From Calditrichaceae bacterium (GTDB lineage Bacteria; Calditrichota; Calditrichia; RBG-13-44-9; J075): a stretch of DNA of 54,366 bases. How positions within the stretch are numbered: the first letter of the stretch is position 1; each line of letters opens with the position of its first letter. The stretch covers positions 1-54,366 of the forward strand of contig JABWBP010000043.1 of assembly GCA_013360445.1 (NCBI GenBank). Direction: 5' to 3'. Below the pieces are notes generated by a model, which saw nothing but the letters and a program-made list of their open reading frames with translations, was not told the DNA's origin and did not search any database. Positions 1-8,767 of the stretch are shown in pieces. The translations under genes and the position numbers were made by a program.

Positions 1-2
1 TT

Positions 3-71
3 GCCGGATGGGCATTTATTATTTCCCAATTTGCGATTATATTTGAAGAACGATTGAAATTGGATAGATAA
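3..71 (+). CDS. 3' end of an upstream gene (partial)
   Basis: Frame 3 is open from the window edge to a TAA at 69-71 and encodes 22 residues. They begin with a hydrophobic stretch (Gly-Trp-Ala-Phe-Ile-Ile) and end in a charged tail. The TAA overlaps an ATG at 71 (TAATG), a typical translational-coupling arrangement, which is the main reason to treat this as the end of a real gene. Too little is visible to name a family, and a chance open frame cannot be excluded. Confidence 0.25.
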   Translation, partial: AGWAFIISQFAIIFEERLKLDR

Positions 72-205
72 TGATTTACACAAAAAATTTTACAGTCTCG
101 GTGTTCCCGGTAACCACGGCATACACCTACCACCCGGAAGCTGACAGCCAGCTCGCCGCAGCCGGAATCGCCCATTACTGGCCCTACCAGTTGTTCAAGG
201 ATTGA
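71..205 (+). CDS. 44-residue small ORF, possible gene remnant
   Basis: An ATG overlapping the stop of the preceding frame opens a 44-codon frame ending in TGA at 203-205. The product starts MIYTKNFTVSVF and has an aromatic C-terminus (HYWPYQLFKD). It resembles no family I recognise, has no clear signal or membrane segment, and is short enough to be a remnant of a truncated gene. The TAATG coupling and plausible codon use are the only support. Confidence 0.2.
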   Translation: MIYTKNFTVSVFPVTTAYTYHPEADSQLAAAGIAHYWPYQLFKD

Positions 206-208
206 GGC

Positions 209-233
209 GCGACGAACATCATTGTTCGCCGCG
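209..233. terminator. hairpin between convergent reading frames
   Basis: An inverted repeat with arms CGAACA and TGTTCG around a short TCAT loop, extended by GCG/CGC, lies between the small plus-strand frame and the minus-strand gene ending at 260. No long T-run follows, so it is only a candidate terminator. Confidence 0.3.
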
Positions 234-259
234 GCGCTCGAACACCCATTCCATTGCGG

Positions 260-733
260 CTAATTCGCCGCCCTTCCGTTATATATATATTGAAGGATGT
301 AGCCGTCAATCGCTTCGATCAAGCGAGCGCCAATGTCCTGGAGATACAATTTGTGCGCTTCCGCCAACATATGGCGAGCGTCTGCCGGCTTCCCATGGTA
401 GAACACCCGGTTGAGATAATCCATATTCCGGTCCGAAGCGTGCAGCCAGGCGGTCAATTCGAAAACCTCGGTGCAGGGATCGATCTCATACAGGAAATCT
501 TCCGCCTGCTCTTTATTCTCGGCAAGGTAAATTTCCAGCAAGACTTTGAACACCGCGGAATACACTGCCGGCCCCGCTATCCTTTCTCCACAGGCATCCA
601 TCACTAGTTGATGCTGCCAGGCTACATTCTCCCGCAAATCCCAGAACGGCGCCCCGTTACCGGTTTCTTTCCGGGTAAAATTTTGTAACATTTCCCGGGC
701 AACACTGCCAATCGTCGAGTGATACTGCTCCAT
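260..733 (-). CDS. Hypothetical protein, 157 aa
   Basis: I do not recognise this soluble protein. It is rich in acidic and aromatic residues and looks mostly helical, with no signal peptide or membrane segment. A longer frame with a GTG start at 766 exists. The ATG at 733 (MEQYHSTIG) is preferred because a GAGG sequence lies about 8 bases upstream of it. The gene is monocistronic on the minus strand and faces away from the transporter locus that begins at 1321. No toxin, nuclease or DNA-binding motif was seen. Confidence 0.6.
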   Translation of the reverse strand: MEQYHSTIGSVAREMLQNFTRKETGNGAPFWDLRENVAWQHQLVMDACGERIAGPAVYSAVFKVLLEIYLAENKEQAEDFLYEIDPCTEVFELTAWLHASDRNMDYLNRVFYHGKPADARHMLAEAHKLYLQDIGARLIEAIDGYILQYIYNGRAAN

Positions 734-1320
734 GATCCGAACCTCGTTGTTTGTGCACCATAACACTTTTTTGCGTATTTCCCGTGCCGGCCAGGCGGGG
801 AGCTTCGGTTAACTAAAATTGATTTTTATAAATTCAATACGTGATCTCCGCCACGCGAAAAATCTCGCAGCAACCCACTCCGCAGGGGACAGAACCGAAC
901 TCCCGCCTTCCGTGCGCTTTCAATTTTTATTCAAGTACGTGAATTATTAATTGACGATTGTGTTGCAAACGACAAAATGTTTTTCCCCGTTTTTAAGGCG
1001 CAGGAGCAGTCGGCAGCGGCAGGAGAAGTTGACAAGGGGGATTGCCTGCTGCTTACTGCCTACGGCGTCATGTGCGGCCCCCGATTTTTATTATCAAGTT
1101 GCTATTCCGCCCTTGATTTATTAAGTATATTTGCGTTTCGAGGGTTCGGGGGGGAGTCATCCAAATTGCAAAAGTTCAGCCAGTTGGTAAACTTTTTGCT
1201 CGTAAACAGCTTCTTATTAGACCGCGTGCAATTTAACATGCGCCCGCAACAAGCACGATTGCAAAAGCATCCGGAAACGCGCCGGGTGCGCCCGTAAACC
1301 ACATACAGAAAGGGTTGATT
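734..1320. other. 587-bp gene-free region between divergent genes
   Basis: Short open frames on both strands here lack ribosome binding sites and recognisable products. The region holds a decayed word-type palindrome (998-1063). It also has an AT-rich stretch with TATATTTG at 1126-1133, which fits the Bacteroidota-type -7 element TAnnTTTG, although no correctly spaced TTG -33 element is evident. It presumably contains the promoters of the minus-strand gene at 733 and of the lipoprotein locus at 1321. Confidence 0.4.
998..1063. repeat. Decayed word palindrome (GCAGGAGCAG vocabulary)
   Basis: The left arm iterates GGCGCAGGAGCAG and GGCAGCGGCAGGAG. The right arm carries the reverse-complement words CTGCTGCTTACTGCC. 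The vocabulary resembles the element at 31697-31859. Pairing is imperfect, which suggests an old copy. Confidence 0.4.
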
Positions 1321-3681
1321 ATGAAACTGAGCGTTGCATTATTGGCTATTCTAATCTTTTTGAGTTCATGCAGCCCCTACAAACAACTGAAGCCTAAACC
1401 GGAAATTTTTTCCCGGGAAGGCGAATACATTCAATTGCTGAATAAGGATAAGCGCTTCAAGCTTAAAAAAGGAAAAAAGTATTACATGATGTTCCCCGGA
1501 ACCCAAGCGGAGAATACGTACCTGGTTCTGCGGGGAAATGATCTCCCCTTGCTCACTTCCCACCTGACGGAACAATTTACCAAGGGTAAAGGCGACATCC
1601 CGGTAAACGATGAGAGCGCCGCCGATGACAATGTCAATGTGTATAAAATCGGGCAGGTGGCGCCTACTTACTTTTGGGTGGTGGAAGAGGTCCGGCAAAA
1701 CCTGGAACTCACCCTGGATTACCGTTACGTGCCGATCTGGCGCTACCGCTTCGAAACCCGCAGCGCCGAATTTCAGCTTACCCTGGCGAGAAACAAAGTG
1801 GATCGGGGAAATTACGAGGCCCTGGGCAGCACTCTCCGGGCGCAGGATTTACGCTTCGATGAGGAGTTGGCCGATACCCGCCGGAAAAACCAGACCCTGA
1901 AATCGCTGCAAGGGGAGTTGCAGAAAATCGAAGCCATTTTTCCCCCGGAAATCAAAAACTCCGATGACAAAGCGTACCTGGATTACGTGGGGCTGAAAAA
2001 CGAGCTGGAAAGCGAGCTGCGTTTCCAGGAAAATTACCAGGTGATGCTGAACGCCTTTAACAAAGCCAGCGCAAGCAGTTCCGACGGCGATGCCTTTGCC
2101 CTGGCGGCGCCGGATTTGATGGCTTTTTTTGAGCGCAAAAACGAGTACGCGGAGAACGTGGTGCAGGAAGCGCGGCAGAATATCGGCGCCCGGCTGCCCG
2201 AGCTTGCCCCGTACCTGGAAAAAGTGCTGCAACAGAAAACCGACATTTCCCCGGTCGATTACCCGTTAGATAAAGCGGAGGCGCTTTTCCGGGAGTGCAA
2301 CCAGCAGCCCGACGCCCGCTTTACCGCCGCGGCCGGCGCAATCCGAACCTTTAACCGCGACGCAGAGGCGGTGGCAAACGCCCGCAGCGGGCTGGATGAC
2401 ATCAAGGCCAGCCTCGAGGGGAGCGGGGAATGGCCTTCGGACAACTTCTATCCCCGCTTGCAGTCGCAAATCGACAAACTGGCGGCCTCCCTGCCGCGGG
2501 TTTCCGCCACGACCTACGGAAAATTTTCCGCTTACCGCTGCGTTACCCGGTTAGACCAGGCCGCCCGCGCCGCCGGGGAGGAAATGCGCTCCTTGCAGCT
2601 CGGTTTCCAGACCGCCGCGGCCCTGGTTCCGCAAATCAACCGTCTGAAAGCCCAATCGAATTACAGCGAAATCATCCGGCTGCTAAAGATGAATCCCGGG
2701 CTGGATTTTCTAACCCGGCAGTACGGCAACATCGATCAGCTATCGCTCCAGCAGCAGGAAAGCGACATCAACATCGCCCTGGAGAACCAGTTGTGGAGCG
2801 TTGCGGAGAGCAAAATCCGGGCGTTGTACGAAGACCGCAACTTCCTGGATTATGACGCCGCGCTGCCGCGCAAGAACCAGGCCGTGAAAAACGCCGAGGA
2901 GCGGTTGGTCAGCACCGTGGAAGAGGAATCCCGCAAGCGCATCAACGCCTTCATCGAGGCCAACAAGGCGGTTTTCCAGAAGGTGGACTCCCTCTATGCC
3001 AACCCGGCGTTCAGCCCGGTGCATGAATTGACCTTTTCTTCCGGCGGCGTATCGGTTCTGGAAGCGAATAAAAAGCGGATTCAAAATTACCTGGACTCTT
3101 TCCGCTATGACCAATTCCCGAAAATGTCGATTGAAAACCTCTACCGGGAATTCGAGCGCAATCCCGGCGATAACGGGGTCGCAAAAGCGCGGGCAATCGT
3201 CACCCACGGCAAATATTACAAAGGCACGGACCGGAAAATCCGCAACTTAGTGGCGGAGTGCGATCCCCAGGCCGCCAAGTGGATCACCAAACCGACGGAG
3301 TACCGCAAAATCTACGTGCTCCCGGTGAACGCCAATTCCCAGGCCAGCAATGAATACGTGTTCAAGCTGAACATCCAGATCGAATCCGACGCCCAGTTTC
3401 CGGTCTTCGACGTGAACATCAAACTGCCCCGGGAGGTTGCCAGCCGGGCCGGGCAGGAGCAGTGGTACGAGCGCATCACCATGAACGGCAACGTGCTGAA
3501 AAACGAGGGGCGCTTTACCATCACCTCCCCCACCCCGGACAACGACTATGAGTGCCAGCTTACCCCGGTGCAAATGGTCAAAAACCGCGACAACATTCTG
3601 GAAGTGCGCTTCAAGCACTCCGCATTCAAGGTGCTGGAAGTGAGCGTGATGTGCCAGCGCCCGATCATCAAGAAAAATTAG
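1321..3681 (+). CDS. Large lipoprotein heading the transporter locus, 786 aa
   Basis: This is a predicted lipoprotein. The N-terminus has a short hydrophobic signal and a lipobox LSSC with the acylated cysteine at residue 17. A TTG two codons upstream also opens the frame, but the ATG at 1321 is preceded by AGAAAGGG and gives the correct signal. Residues about 150-620 look like long amphipathic helices rich in Glu, Gln and Lys. The C-terminal 150 residues look beta-rich, with a repeated Val-Asn-Ile-Lys-Leu-Pro style. I recognise no family. It is the first gene of a plus-strand run with a solute-binding protein and ABC permeases, so a role in the envelope beside that transporter is inferred from position only. 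The TAG stop is part of a word repeat that starts there. Confidence 0.75.
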   Translation: MKLSVALLAILIFLSSCSPYKQLKPKPEIFSREGEYIQLLNKDKRFKLKKGKKYYMMFPGTQAENTYLVLRGNDLPLLTSHLTEQFTKGKGDIPVNDESAADDNVNVYKIGQVAPTYFWVVEEVRQNLELTLDYRYVPIWRYRFETRSAEFQLTLARNKVDRGNYEALGSTLRAQDLRFDEELADTRRKNQTLKSLQGELQKIEAIFPPEIKNSDDKAYLDYVGLKNELESELRFQENYQVMLNAFNKASASSSDGDAFALAAPDLMAFFERKNEYAENVVQEARQNIGARLPELAPYLEKVLQQKTDISPVDYPLDKAEALFRECNQQPDARFTAAAGAIRTFNRDAEAVANARSGLDDIKASLEGSGEWPSDNFYPRLQSQIDKLAASLPRVSATTYGKFSAYRCVTRLDQAARAAGEEMRSLQLGFQTAAALVPQINRLKAQSNYSEIIRLLKMNPGLDFLTRQYGNIDQLSLQQQESDINIALENQLWSVAESKIRALYEDRNFLDYDAALPRKNQAVKNAEERLVSTVEEESRKRINAFIEANKAVFQKVDSLYANPAFSPVHELTFSSGGVSVLEANKKRIQNYLDSFRYDQFPKMSIENLYREFERNPGDNGVAKARAIVTHGKYYKGTDRKIRNLVAECDPQAAKWITKPTEYRKIYVLPVNANSQASNEYVFKLNIQIESDAQFPVFDVNIKLPREVASRAGQEQWYERITMNGNVLKNEGRFTITSPTPDNDYECQLTPVQMVKNRDNILEVRFKHSAFKVLEVSVMCQRPIIKKN

Positions 3682-3780
3682 CATAGAGCATGGCGCATAG
3701 AGCATAGCGCATAGTGTAAAATTTTCATACGCCACAAGCCCTGCTCCATGCGCTCTGCTCTCTGCTCTATGCGCCATGCG
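3682..3780. repeat. Word palindrome, family A (GCGCATAGAGCATGG words)
   Basis: The left arm is made of repeated words such as GCATAGAGCATGGCGCATAG. The right arm carries the complementary words (GCTCCATGCGCTCTGC, CTATGCGCCATGCG), with a spacer near 3720-3740. The first word starts on the TAG stop codon of the lipoprotein gene. The same vocabulary recurs at 6313, 8662 and 14992. Confidence 0.85.
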
Positions 3781-3809
3781 AAAAAAACTGAACGATAGAA
3801 AGGAAAAAT

Positions 3810-5549
3810 ATGCAGAAAAAGAACATTTTCATCATCGGGGGGATCGTGCTGGGAGTGGCGTTGTTAGTGCTCATTCTCTGGCTGGTATTGCGCAAAGATT
3901 TATCGGACCAGATCGCCATTCCCTACATTTCGCACCAGAAACCGGTGATCGATCCGCACCTGCCCCATGCGGTGGACCTCTCCGACAAATTAGATGAGGT
4001 GCTCTTCGACGGGCTGTTCAATATTTCCGCCAACCCCAGCGGCATCATTTACGAGGACGGCCTGGGAGAATTCATCGGCATTGACGCGAACAACGTGGTT
4101 AGCGTGCGCCTGAATACCAAGAAAAAATGGCACAGCAGCTTCAACGTGCAGGTGAAGAAGGACGACGTGACCATCACCCCGGCGCAGGACCGCTATTTTT
4201 CCGCGGAAGATTTGCGCTTTACCCTGCGGCGCATTCGCGACTTAGGAAGCCTTTCGCCGGATTACATCCTGGTTTCCCAGGCGCTGCAATCCTGGGATTT
4301 CGAGGGGCCGGACGCCAACGGCGAGATTCGCTTCCAGTTCAAGAGCGACCGGATTTGGACCGACGCGGACATCATGGAAGTGCTCTCTTTCAAGATCATC
4401 CCGGCCAATTCCGATCTGAACGTTCTGAATTTCTATAACGGCAGCGGCCCCTACCTGGCCCTCACGCCCCTGGCCGAAACCTCCAATTACTATCGCAGCC
4501 CCGCCGGGAGCGCCACCATCAGCCGGGTAAACCTCAAACCCTATATCGACAACAGCACCTATACCACGGAGTTCAAGAACAACAACTTCAACGTGTTGTT
4601 GAGCACTCCTTTCGGGAGCCTTTCCCCGATTCTGGAAAATCCTGAGAAGTATTTTTATAAATCCAATATCAGCACCACCTTTTTTGCCCTGCTGTTCAAC
4701 ACCCAGCGTTTGAGCCAGGCGCAGCGGAAAGAAGCGCGAAAGCTCTTCAACAACCGCGCCATCGTGGAGCGCTTCTACAAAGTGAACACGCAACAGCAGC
4801 GCCACATTACCGATTACAAGGGCAACTCCGACAATTATTCCGACTACCTGAACCGCAGCGTTTTCCCTTCCAGCACTTATTATGTGGAAGAAGAGATCGT
4901 GGCGCCGCCGCCGCAGGATACCTCTTCGCCGGACCTCTCCCTGCTGCCGGACACTTTGCGCATTGTGGGATGCCTGAATTACGGCCACCGCGAGGAATAC
5001 GCGGATTTGCTGGAAATTTTGAACGATCCCGCGCTGACCGGGGGACGGGTTCGCGCCCTGGCGGTGGCCAACGATGCGATCAAACGGGGCGATTATGACG
5101 CCCTGCTGATCGCCATCGACGGTTACCGCAGCACCTTTTTGTTCGATCTCTACAATATCTTTTTGCGGGAGCCGGATTTGGAAACCTACAAAATCAACCT
5201 GGCGACCCAGATGGACGCCAAAGGCGCTTCGGTCGCCGCTCCCCAATCGTTCCAGGCGAACAACAATTTTTGCCGCCTCGACGCCGCGCGCGGCGGCCCC
5301 GAACAGGAAGCGACCCTGAAATTCTTAGAATACATGTACGGATTTATGCACACCAACCACATCGGCGACAAGCAGGTGTACGCCCAGTACGTGGATCAGG
5401 TCGAACAGGAATTAGCGTTAGGCGCGTGGCTATTCTCCTTGCCTTCGCTGGCCTATTTCCGCACCCAGTTCGAAGCCGCCAGCATCGATCTCTACGGGGT
5501 GGCCTCGCAGCTTTCCACGATTGAAAAGTGGCGGGAGCGGGTGGAATAG
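3810..5549 (+). CDS. Membrane-anchored ABC solute-binding protein (family 5-like), 579 aa
   Basis: This is probably the substrate-binding subunit of a peptide-type ABC transporter. Residues about 6-27 form a single hydrophobic anchor instead of a cleaved signal. The rest resembles extracellular solute-binding family 5 (DppA/OppA-like). It has the early D-x-L-DEVLFDGLF segment (62-70), a KKWHSS strand (105-110) and the FSAEDLRFTLRRI segment (130-142), which matches the family's 'D-G-x-P-x-T-A-x-D-V' region. The length is usual for the family. A ribosome binding site, GAAAGGAAAA, precedes the ATG. The gene lies upstream of two permease genes and a tandem ATPase gene. Substrate specificity cannot be read from the sequence. 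The stop TAG at 5547 merges with a short palindromic repeat. Confidence 0.7.
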   Translation: MQKKNIFIIGGIVLGVALLVLILWLVLRKDLSDQIAIPYISHQKPVIDPHLPHAVDLSDKLDEVLFDGLFNISANPSGIIYEDGLGEFIGIDANNVVSVRLNTKKKWHSSFNVQVKKDDVTITPAQDRYFSAEDLRFTLRRIRDLGSLSPDYILVSQALQSWDFEGPDANGEIRFQFKSDRIWTDADIMEVLSFKIIPANSDLNVLNFYNGSGPYLALTPLAETSNYYRSPAGSATISRVNLKPYIDNSTYTTEFKNNNFNVLLSTPFGSLSPILENPEKYFYKSNISTTFFALLFNTQRLSQAQRKEARKLFNNRAIVERFYKVNTQQQRHITDYKGNSDNYSDYLNRSVFPSSTYYVEEEIVAPPPQDTSSPDLSLLPDTLRIVGCLNYGHREEYADLLEILNDPALTGGRVRALAVANDAIKRGDYDALLIAIDGYRSTFLFDLYNIFLREPDLETYKINLATQMDAKGASVAAPQSFQANNNFCRLDAARGGPEQEATLKFLEYMYGFMHTNHIGDKQVYAQYVDQVEQELALGAWLFSLPSLAYFRTQFEAASIDLYGVASQLSTIEKWRERVE

Positions 5550-5572
5550 GAGTGCAAAACTTCAGTTTTGCA
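5547..5572. repeat. Short perfect palindrome, family B
   Basis: The core TGCAAAACTTCAGTTTTGCA (5553-5572) forms a 9-bp stem with a 2-base loop. It begins immediately after the TAG stop of the solute-binding gene. Closely related cores occur at 27581, 27621, 31703 and 52836. Confidence 0.8.
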
Positions 5573-5650
5573 GGGGTAGTAACAGGAGCGTGGGAGTTAA
5601 TCGGGATATATGCTCTTACGCGAATTTCACCACATTCCGGGGGATAAGCT

Positions 5651-6304
5651 ATGGAAACCGCTTTGTTAGAAAAACTGCGCAACTCTCCAAAGCTGAAGCT
5701 CTACCTGGAGGAAATCCAGGAGATTCTTTCCGCGGAGCAGGAAAAGCGAAAACAGTTTTACCGGCAAATCAAGGAAGATGATAAGGCTGAATTCCTCAAC
5801 GGGGAAATTATCTACCACACCCCGGTGAGATTGAGCCACAATACTGCAGTAAAACTATTGACAATTCTCATTGATAATTATGTTCGAATAAACGATCTCG
5901 GTTACGTGGGAATTGAAAAAATTATGGTTTCATTTACTCGCAACGATTATGAACCGGATATCTGCTTTTTCAAGCGCGAGAAATCAAGACTTTTCAAACC
6001 CAACCAGGTTAAGTTTCCCGTACCAGATTTTATTGCCGAAATTTTGTCTCCCGGCCCCGAACATTTCGACCGCGAGGTCAAATTCGAGGATTACGCCGCC
6101 CACGGCGTCGGCGAATACTGGATCATCGACCCGGATCAGCAAATCTTAGAGCAATACGTTCTGAAAGGCGAGGAGTACCAACTGCTCAGCAAATCCGGCT
6201 CAGGAACGGTGAAAAGCCGGGTAATCGAGGGGTTCGAGATTCCCATCCCGGCAATCTTCAGCCCCGATGAAAACCTGAACTTTCTGAAGAGGATGTTGAA
6301 GTGA
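5651..6304 (+). CDS. Uma2-family (DUF820) endonuclease-like protein, 217 aa
   Basis: The Uma2/DUF820 family has a PD-(D/E)XK restriction-type fold and is very abundant in cyanobacteria and some FCB genomes. Its biological role is largely unsettled. Seen here are the family landmarks in order: EFLNGEI near residue 44, the SHN segment near 64, YEPDI near 99, AEILSP near 123, and the HGVGEYWIIDP segment near 144-154. All core acidic positions appear present. An N-terminal helical extension of about 35 residues precedes the domain. The gene sits inside the transporter locus between the binding protein and a secreted protein, where it looks like an insertion and not a functional partner. A second Uma2 gene occurs at 20609. 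Confidence 0.85.
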   Translation: METALLEKLRNSPKLKLYLEEIQEILSAEQEKRKQFYRQIKEDDKAEFLNGEIIYHTPVRLSHNTAVKLLTILIDNYVRINDLGYVGIEKIMVSFTRNDYEPDICFFKREKSRLFKPNQVKFPVPDFIAEILSPGPEHFDREVKFEDYAAHGVGEYWIIDPDQQILEQYVLKGEEYQLLSKSGSGTVKSRVIEGFEIPIPAIFSPDENLNFLKRMLK

Positions 6305-6312
6305 GGGGAGTA

Positions 6313-6465
6313 AAGCGCATGACGCAGAGCGTGGGGCGTACGTGCTGCCGGCTCTCCGCTTACCCCTTTGCACCATGCGCTCTGCGCTATGCTCCTTGCT
6401 CCATGCGCTCTGCGCAATGCACAATGCGCTTTGCGCTCTGCGCTATGCTCCTTGCGCTCGGCCTT
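6313..6465. repeat. Word palindrome, family A, running into a coding start
   Basis: Words of the family A vocabulary (GCGCATGACGCAGAGCG, then many copies of GCGCTCTGCGCTATGC variants) fill the gap after the Uma2 gene. They continue past the ATG at 6424, so the repeat encodes the first dozen residues of the next protein. Confidence 0.85.
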
Positions 6466-7296
6466 CTCCCCGCCCAGACCGCAGATTTCCTGATCGTTGA
6501 AAACCCCCGCGAGCTGGTCATTTATGATAAATTCCAGCAGCGCATCGATGCCCGGCAGGAAAACCCCCTGGCGCCTTTTCAGCCTTTGCAAATCTTAGAC
6601 GCGGATGGGTATTTGAGCGACGGCTTCACTCCCTGCATCAAGGTGCAGGCCGGGAATGCGCTCTTTTTTCTGCTCGCCGGCGAAAACCGGCAGCTTTTGC
6701 ACGCGGAACGGGCCGGCTTTCACCGGGTTTTCGAAAATTGCGCCCTGCTGCGCGACACCGTAGAGGTGCTGGCGAGCCAGGCGCTGTTCATCACCCACAA
6801 TCCCGCCCCGGAATCCGCCCCACGCGCGCAGCGGTTCTACCTGGAAAAAGGGGAGCGGCTGTTGCGCCTGTTTGCCCATCGCAGCCGGATCTATGTCAAA
6901 CGGGCGGGCGGGGAGCCGCAGTACGGCTGGTCGAACCTGGCCAATGAATCCCGGGAGCGCACCTGGCGCGTCTATCGCAAAACCGCGGCGGTTGCGGAGA
7001 GCATTCCCCCGGAAATCGTGCAAAAAATCGAAAACCGGATTGCAGAAGCAAACCGGGTGCTGGCGGAGCTGTTTGCGCACCTGAACGCGCAGACCGGCCA
7101 GCGCCGCACCCCGCCGCACTGGATCATCGAGGTCGAGGCGAGCCGGCTTCGCTGCATTTTGGAGGGCGCGCCCTCTCCGGATGCCTTCCCGGAAAGCGCC
7201 GGGCAGCTCGCGAATCATTTGGAGAACGCCCTGTTGGGCGCGCCCTACCGCGTTACCCAGCGCCAGGGCGACCTCGAAGTGCGCCGGAAAGAGTGA
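6424..7296 (+). CDS. Secreted protein with repeat-derived signal peptide, 290 aa
   Basis: The frame is open from 6301, but the leading 41 codons only translate the word repeat. The ATG at 6424 gives a good signal peptide: Met-Arg, a hydrophobic core of Ala, Leu, Cys and Met, and a likely cleavage near Ala-Gln-Thr-Ala before Asp. The mature part has a beta-rich N-terminal half, a stretch near residues 135-180 (RIYVKRAGG, then YGWSNL) reminiscent of a bacterial SH3-like fold, and a helical C-terminal half. No family is recognised. It sits between the solute-binding gene and the first permease, so an exported accessory role in the transporter is inferred. No clear Shine-Dalgarno sequence is visible because the repeat occupies the leader. 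Confidence 0.65.
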   Translation: MRFALCAMLLALGLLPAQTADFLIVENPRELVIYDKFQQRIDARQENPLAPFQPLQILDADGYLSDGFTPCIKVQAGNALFFLLAGENRQLLHAERAGFHRVFENCALLRDTVEVLASQALFITHNPAPESAPRAQRFYLEKGERLLRLFAHRSRIYVKRAGGEPQYGWSNLANESRERTWRVYRKTAAVAESIPPEIVQKIENRIAEANRVLAELFAHLNAQTGQRRTPPHWIIEVEASRLRCILEGAPSPDAFPESAGQLANHLENALLGAPYRVTQRQGDLEVRRKE

Positions 7297-7538
7297 GGGA
7301 AGTGGAAAGTGCAAAGCTTGTCCCCGCGAATGCGGGGATGAAAAGTGCAAAATGAAAAATGCAAAGTGAAAAATGTAAAGGCGTATTCGGGTAATGCCCG
7401 TAAAAATGGCTATGAATGACGCGCGAAGCGCAAATGATATCCCTCAGGGGCAAATGACGGCGAAGCTCAATGACGCACGAAGTGCAAAATGACGCGCGCA
7501 GCACAAATGACGCCCCGGCAGGGGCAAATGACTTTTCC
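7297..7538. repeat. Two adjacent word arrays (families G and H)
   Basis: Directly after the TGA at 7294-7296 come words of the type AAAGTGCAAAATGAAAAATG (7303-7375), interrupted by the hairpin CCCCGCGAATGCGGGG at 7323-7338. A second array of AAATGACGC-type words runs 7412-7532, up to the start of the permease gene. Unlike the other elements these arrays are mainly direct word repeats. The second array is open in the permease frame from 7470. Confidence 0.7.
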
Positions 7539-8663
7539 ATGAAACGCAAATTAACCGAACACCTCCTCGGCATCGCTTTCGTCTCGCTTATTTTCCTGGT
7601 GTTGATCTTCAGCGTGGAAGCGGAAAAGAAGCCGCAGAACCCCGCCGGAAACGCGGAGATCGAAGCCCTGCTGAAATTAGAGTCCCTCGACGCCGCCAAC
7701 CCCCTGCACCGGGCGCTCCTGCGCGAGACTCTGAATGTGTATTATCCCGGTCATCCCGGGCGGGCGGATTCCCTGCTGCGGGCCATCGACCGCTATCGCG
7801 CCGGGCGTGCGAAGGAAATCGCCCGGAAAGCGGGCTTGTACCAGGGGCTGAGCGGCGGCAAGCTCTGGCAGCTTGCCGGGATGTATCTCAAATTCATCCT
7901 CGCCTACCTGGTGGTGATGCTGCTGACTTACTACGGGGTGCAAACCCTGGCGGTGCTGCGCTTCGTGCGGATGAAGCAAAACCGGGATTCCTGCCTGGCG
8001 GAATTGGCGAATTCCCTGGCAAATATCCGCCTGCGGAAAGAGATTTCACAAATTTTCAGCGACCTCGCCCGCTCCGCCGGCCTGCTGGCCAAAGCCGCGG
8101 GGAAAGGCATTGCCTACCTGGTATTGTTCTCCCCGGCGTACGTAATCGCCTACTCCTTCCGCACCGGCTTCAATACCGACACCTTTTTCTTCCTGGTGCT
8201 ATTGGGGGTTATTTCCAACGGGCTGTTGATCACCTACGCCCAGAAATTTTATACCTTCTTGGCGGCGGAAAGCCGCAAGGGTTATGTAGAAACCGCGATT
8301 GTCAAAGGGCTGCACAACAATTACCGCTATGGCGCGGCGGACGGTATTTCGCCCCGCGCCATTTTGCGCTGGAAGAAGCAGTTCCCCGGGCACGTGTTTC
8401 AGCATATTTACCTCAACGCCCGCTATCAATATCTGTCCACTTTTAAGGAGCAGGCTTCGTTTTTGATCACCGGGCTGGTGATCATCGAAATGGCGCTGAA
8501 TATCCAGGGGCACTTGTGTTACGAAATGCTGCAAAATATTCTTTACAAGCAGTTCGACGTGGTTTTCGCCATCGGGTTAGGCATTTTCTGGGTGGTCAAA
8601 GCCACGGAAATCGCCGCCGATTACTGGCAGGAGGCGGAAACGCGGAAGTATGAAAACCGTTGA
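7539..8663 (+). CDS. ABC transporter permease, DppB-like, 374 aa
   Basis: This is a predicted inner-membrane permease. There is one hydrophobic segment near residues 9-26, then an extracytoplasmic stretch of about 80 residues. Further segments follow near 114-140, 190-208, 214-235, 290-310 and 325-350. The sequence YVETAIVKGLHNN (249-261) is an EAA-like cytoplasmic loop, the docking site for the ATPase in binding-protein-dependent importers. The C-terminal part matches the layout of peptide-transporter permeases. The frame extends upstream to 7470, but those 23 codons translate a word repeat, so the ATG at 7539 is chosen. The EAA loop is divergent and lacks the canonical Ala-Ala, so the call rests on topology and neighbours. 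Confidence 0.65.
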   Translation: MKRKLTEHLLGIAFVSLIFLVLIFSVEAEKKPQNPAGNAEIEALLKLESLDAANPLHRALLRETLNVYYPGHPGRADSLLRAIDRYRAGRAKEIARKAGLYQGLSGGKLWQLAGMYLKFILAYLVVMLLTYYGVQTLAVLRFVRMKQNRDSCLAELANSLANIRLRKEISQIFSDLARSAGLLAKAAGKGIAYLVLFSPAYVIAYSFRTGFNTDTFFFLVLLGVISNGLLITYAQKFYTFLAAESRKGYVETAIVKGLHNNYRYGAADGISPRAILRWKKQFPGHVFQHIYLNARYQYLSTFKEQASFLITGLVIIEMALNIQGHLCYEMLQNILYKQFDVVFAIGLGIFWVVKATEIAADYWQEAETRKYENR

Positions 8664-8757
8664 GGCGCATGGCGCAGAGCGAAAGCTTTTCACGCCCCGT
8701 ACGCATTACCGTTTGCGCTCTGCCCTATGCGCCATGCTCTATGCGTTCTGCGCTTTC
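8662..8757. repeat. Word palindrome, family A
   Basis: The left arm GGCGCATGGCGCAGAGCG pairs imperfectly with the right-arm words GCGCTCTGCCCTATGCGCC and GCTCTATGCGTTCTGCGC. It fills the entire gap between the two permease genes and ends about 10 bases before the next ATG. Confidence 0.8.
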
Positions 8758-8767
8758 CGAGGCAACC

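Noticed and set aside
977-1302. Short overlapping frames on both strands upstream of the lipoprotein
   Set aside because: There is no ribosome binding site and no family similarity, and both overlap a decayed repeat.
4242-5246. 334-codon minus-strand frame inside the solute-binding gene
   Set aside because: The plus-strand gene has a ribosome binding site, an anchor and family motifs. The antisense frame has none.
7412-7538. CRISPR-like array in the AAATGACGC word tract
   Set aside because: Word spacing is irregular, there are no unique spacers of constant length, and there are no cas genes.
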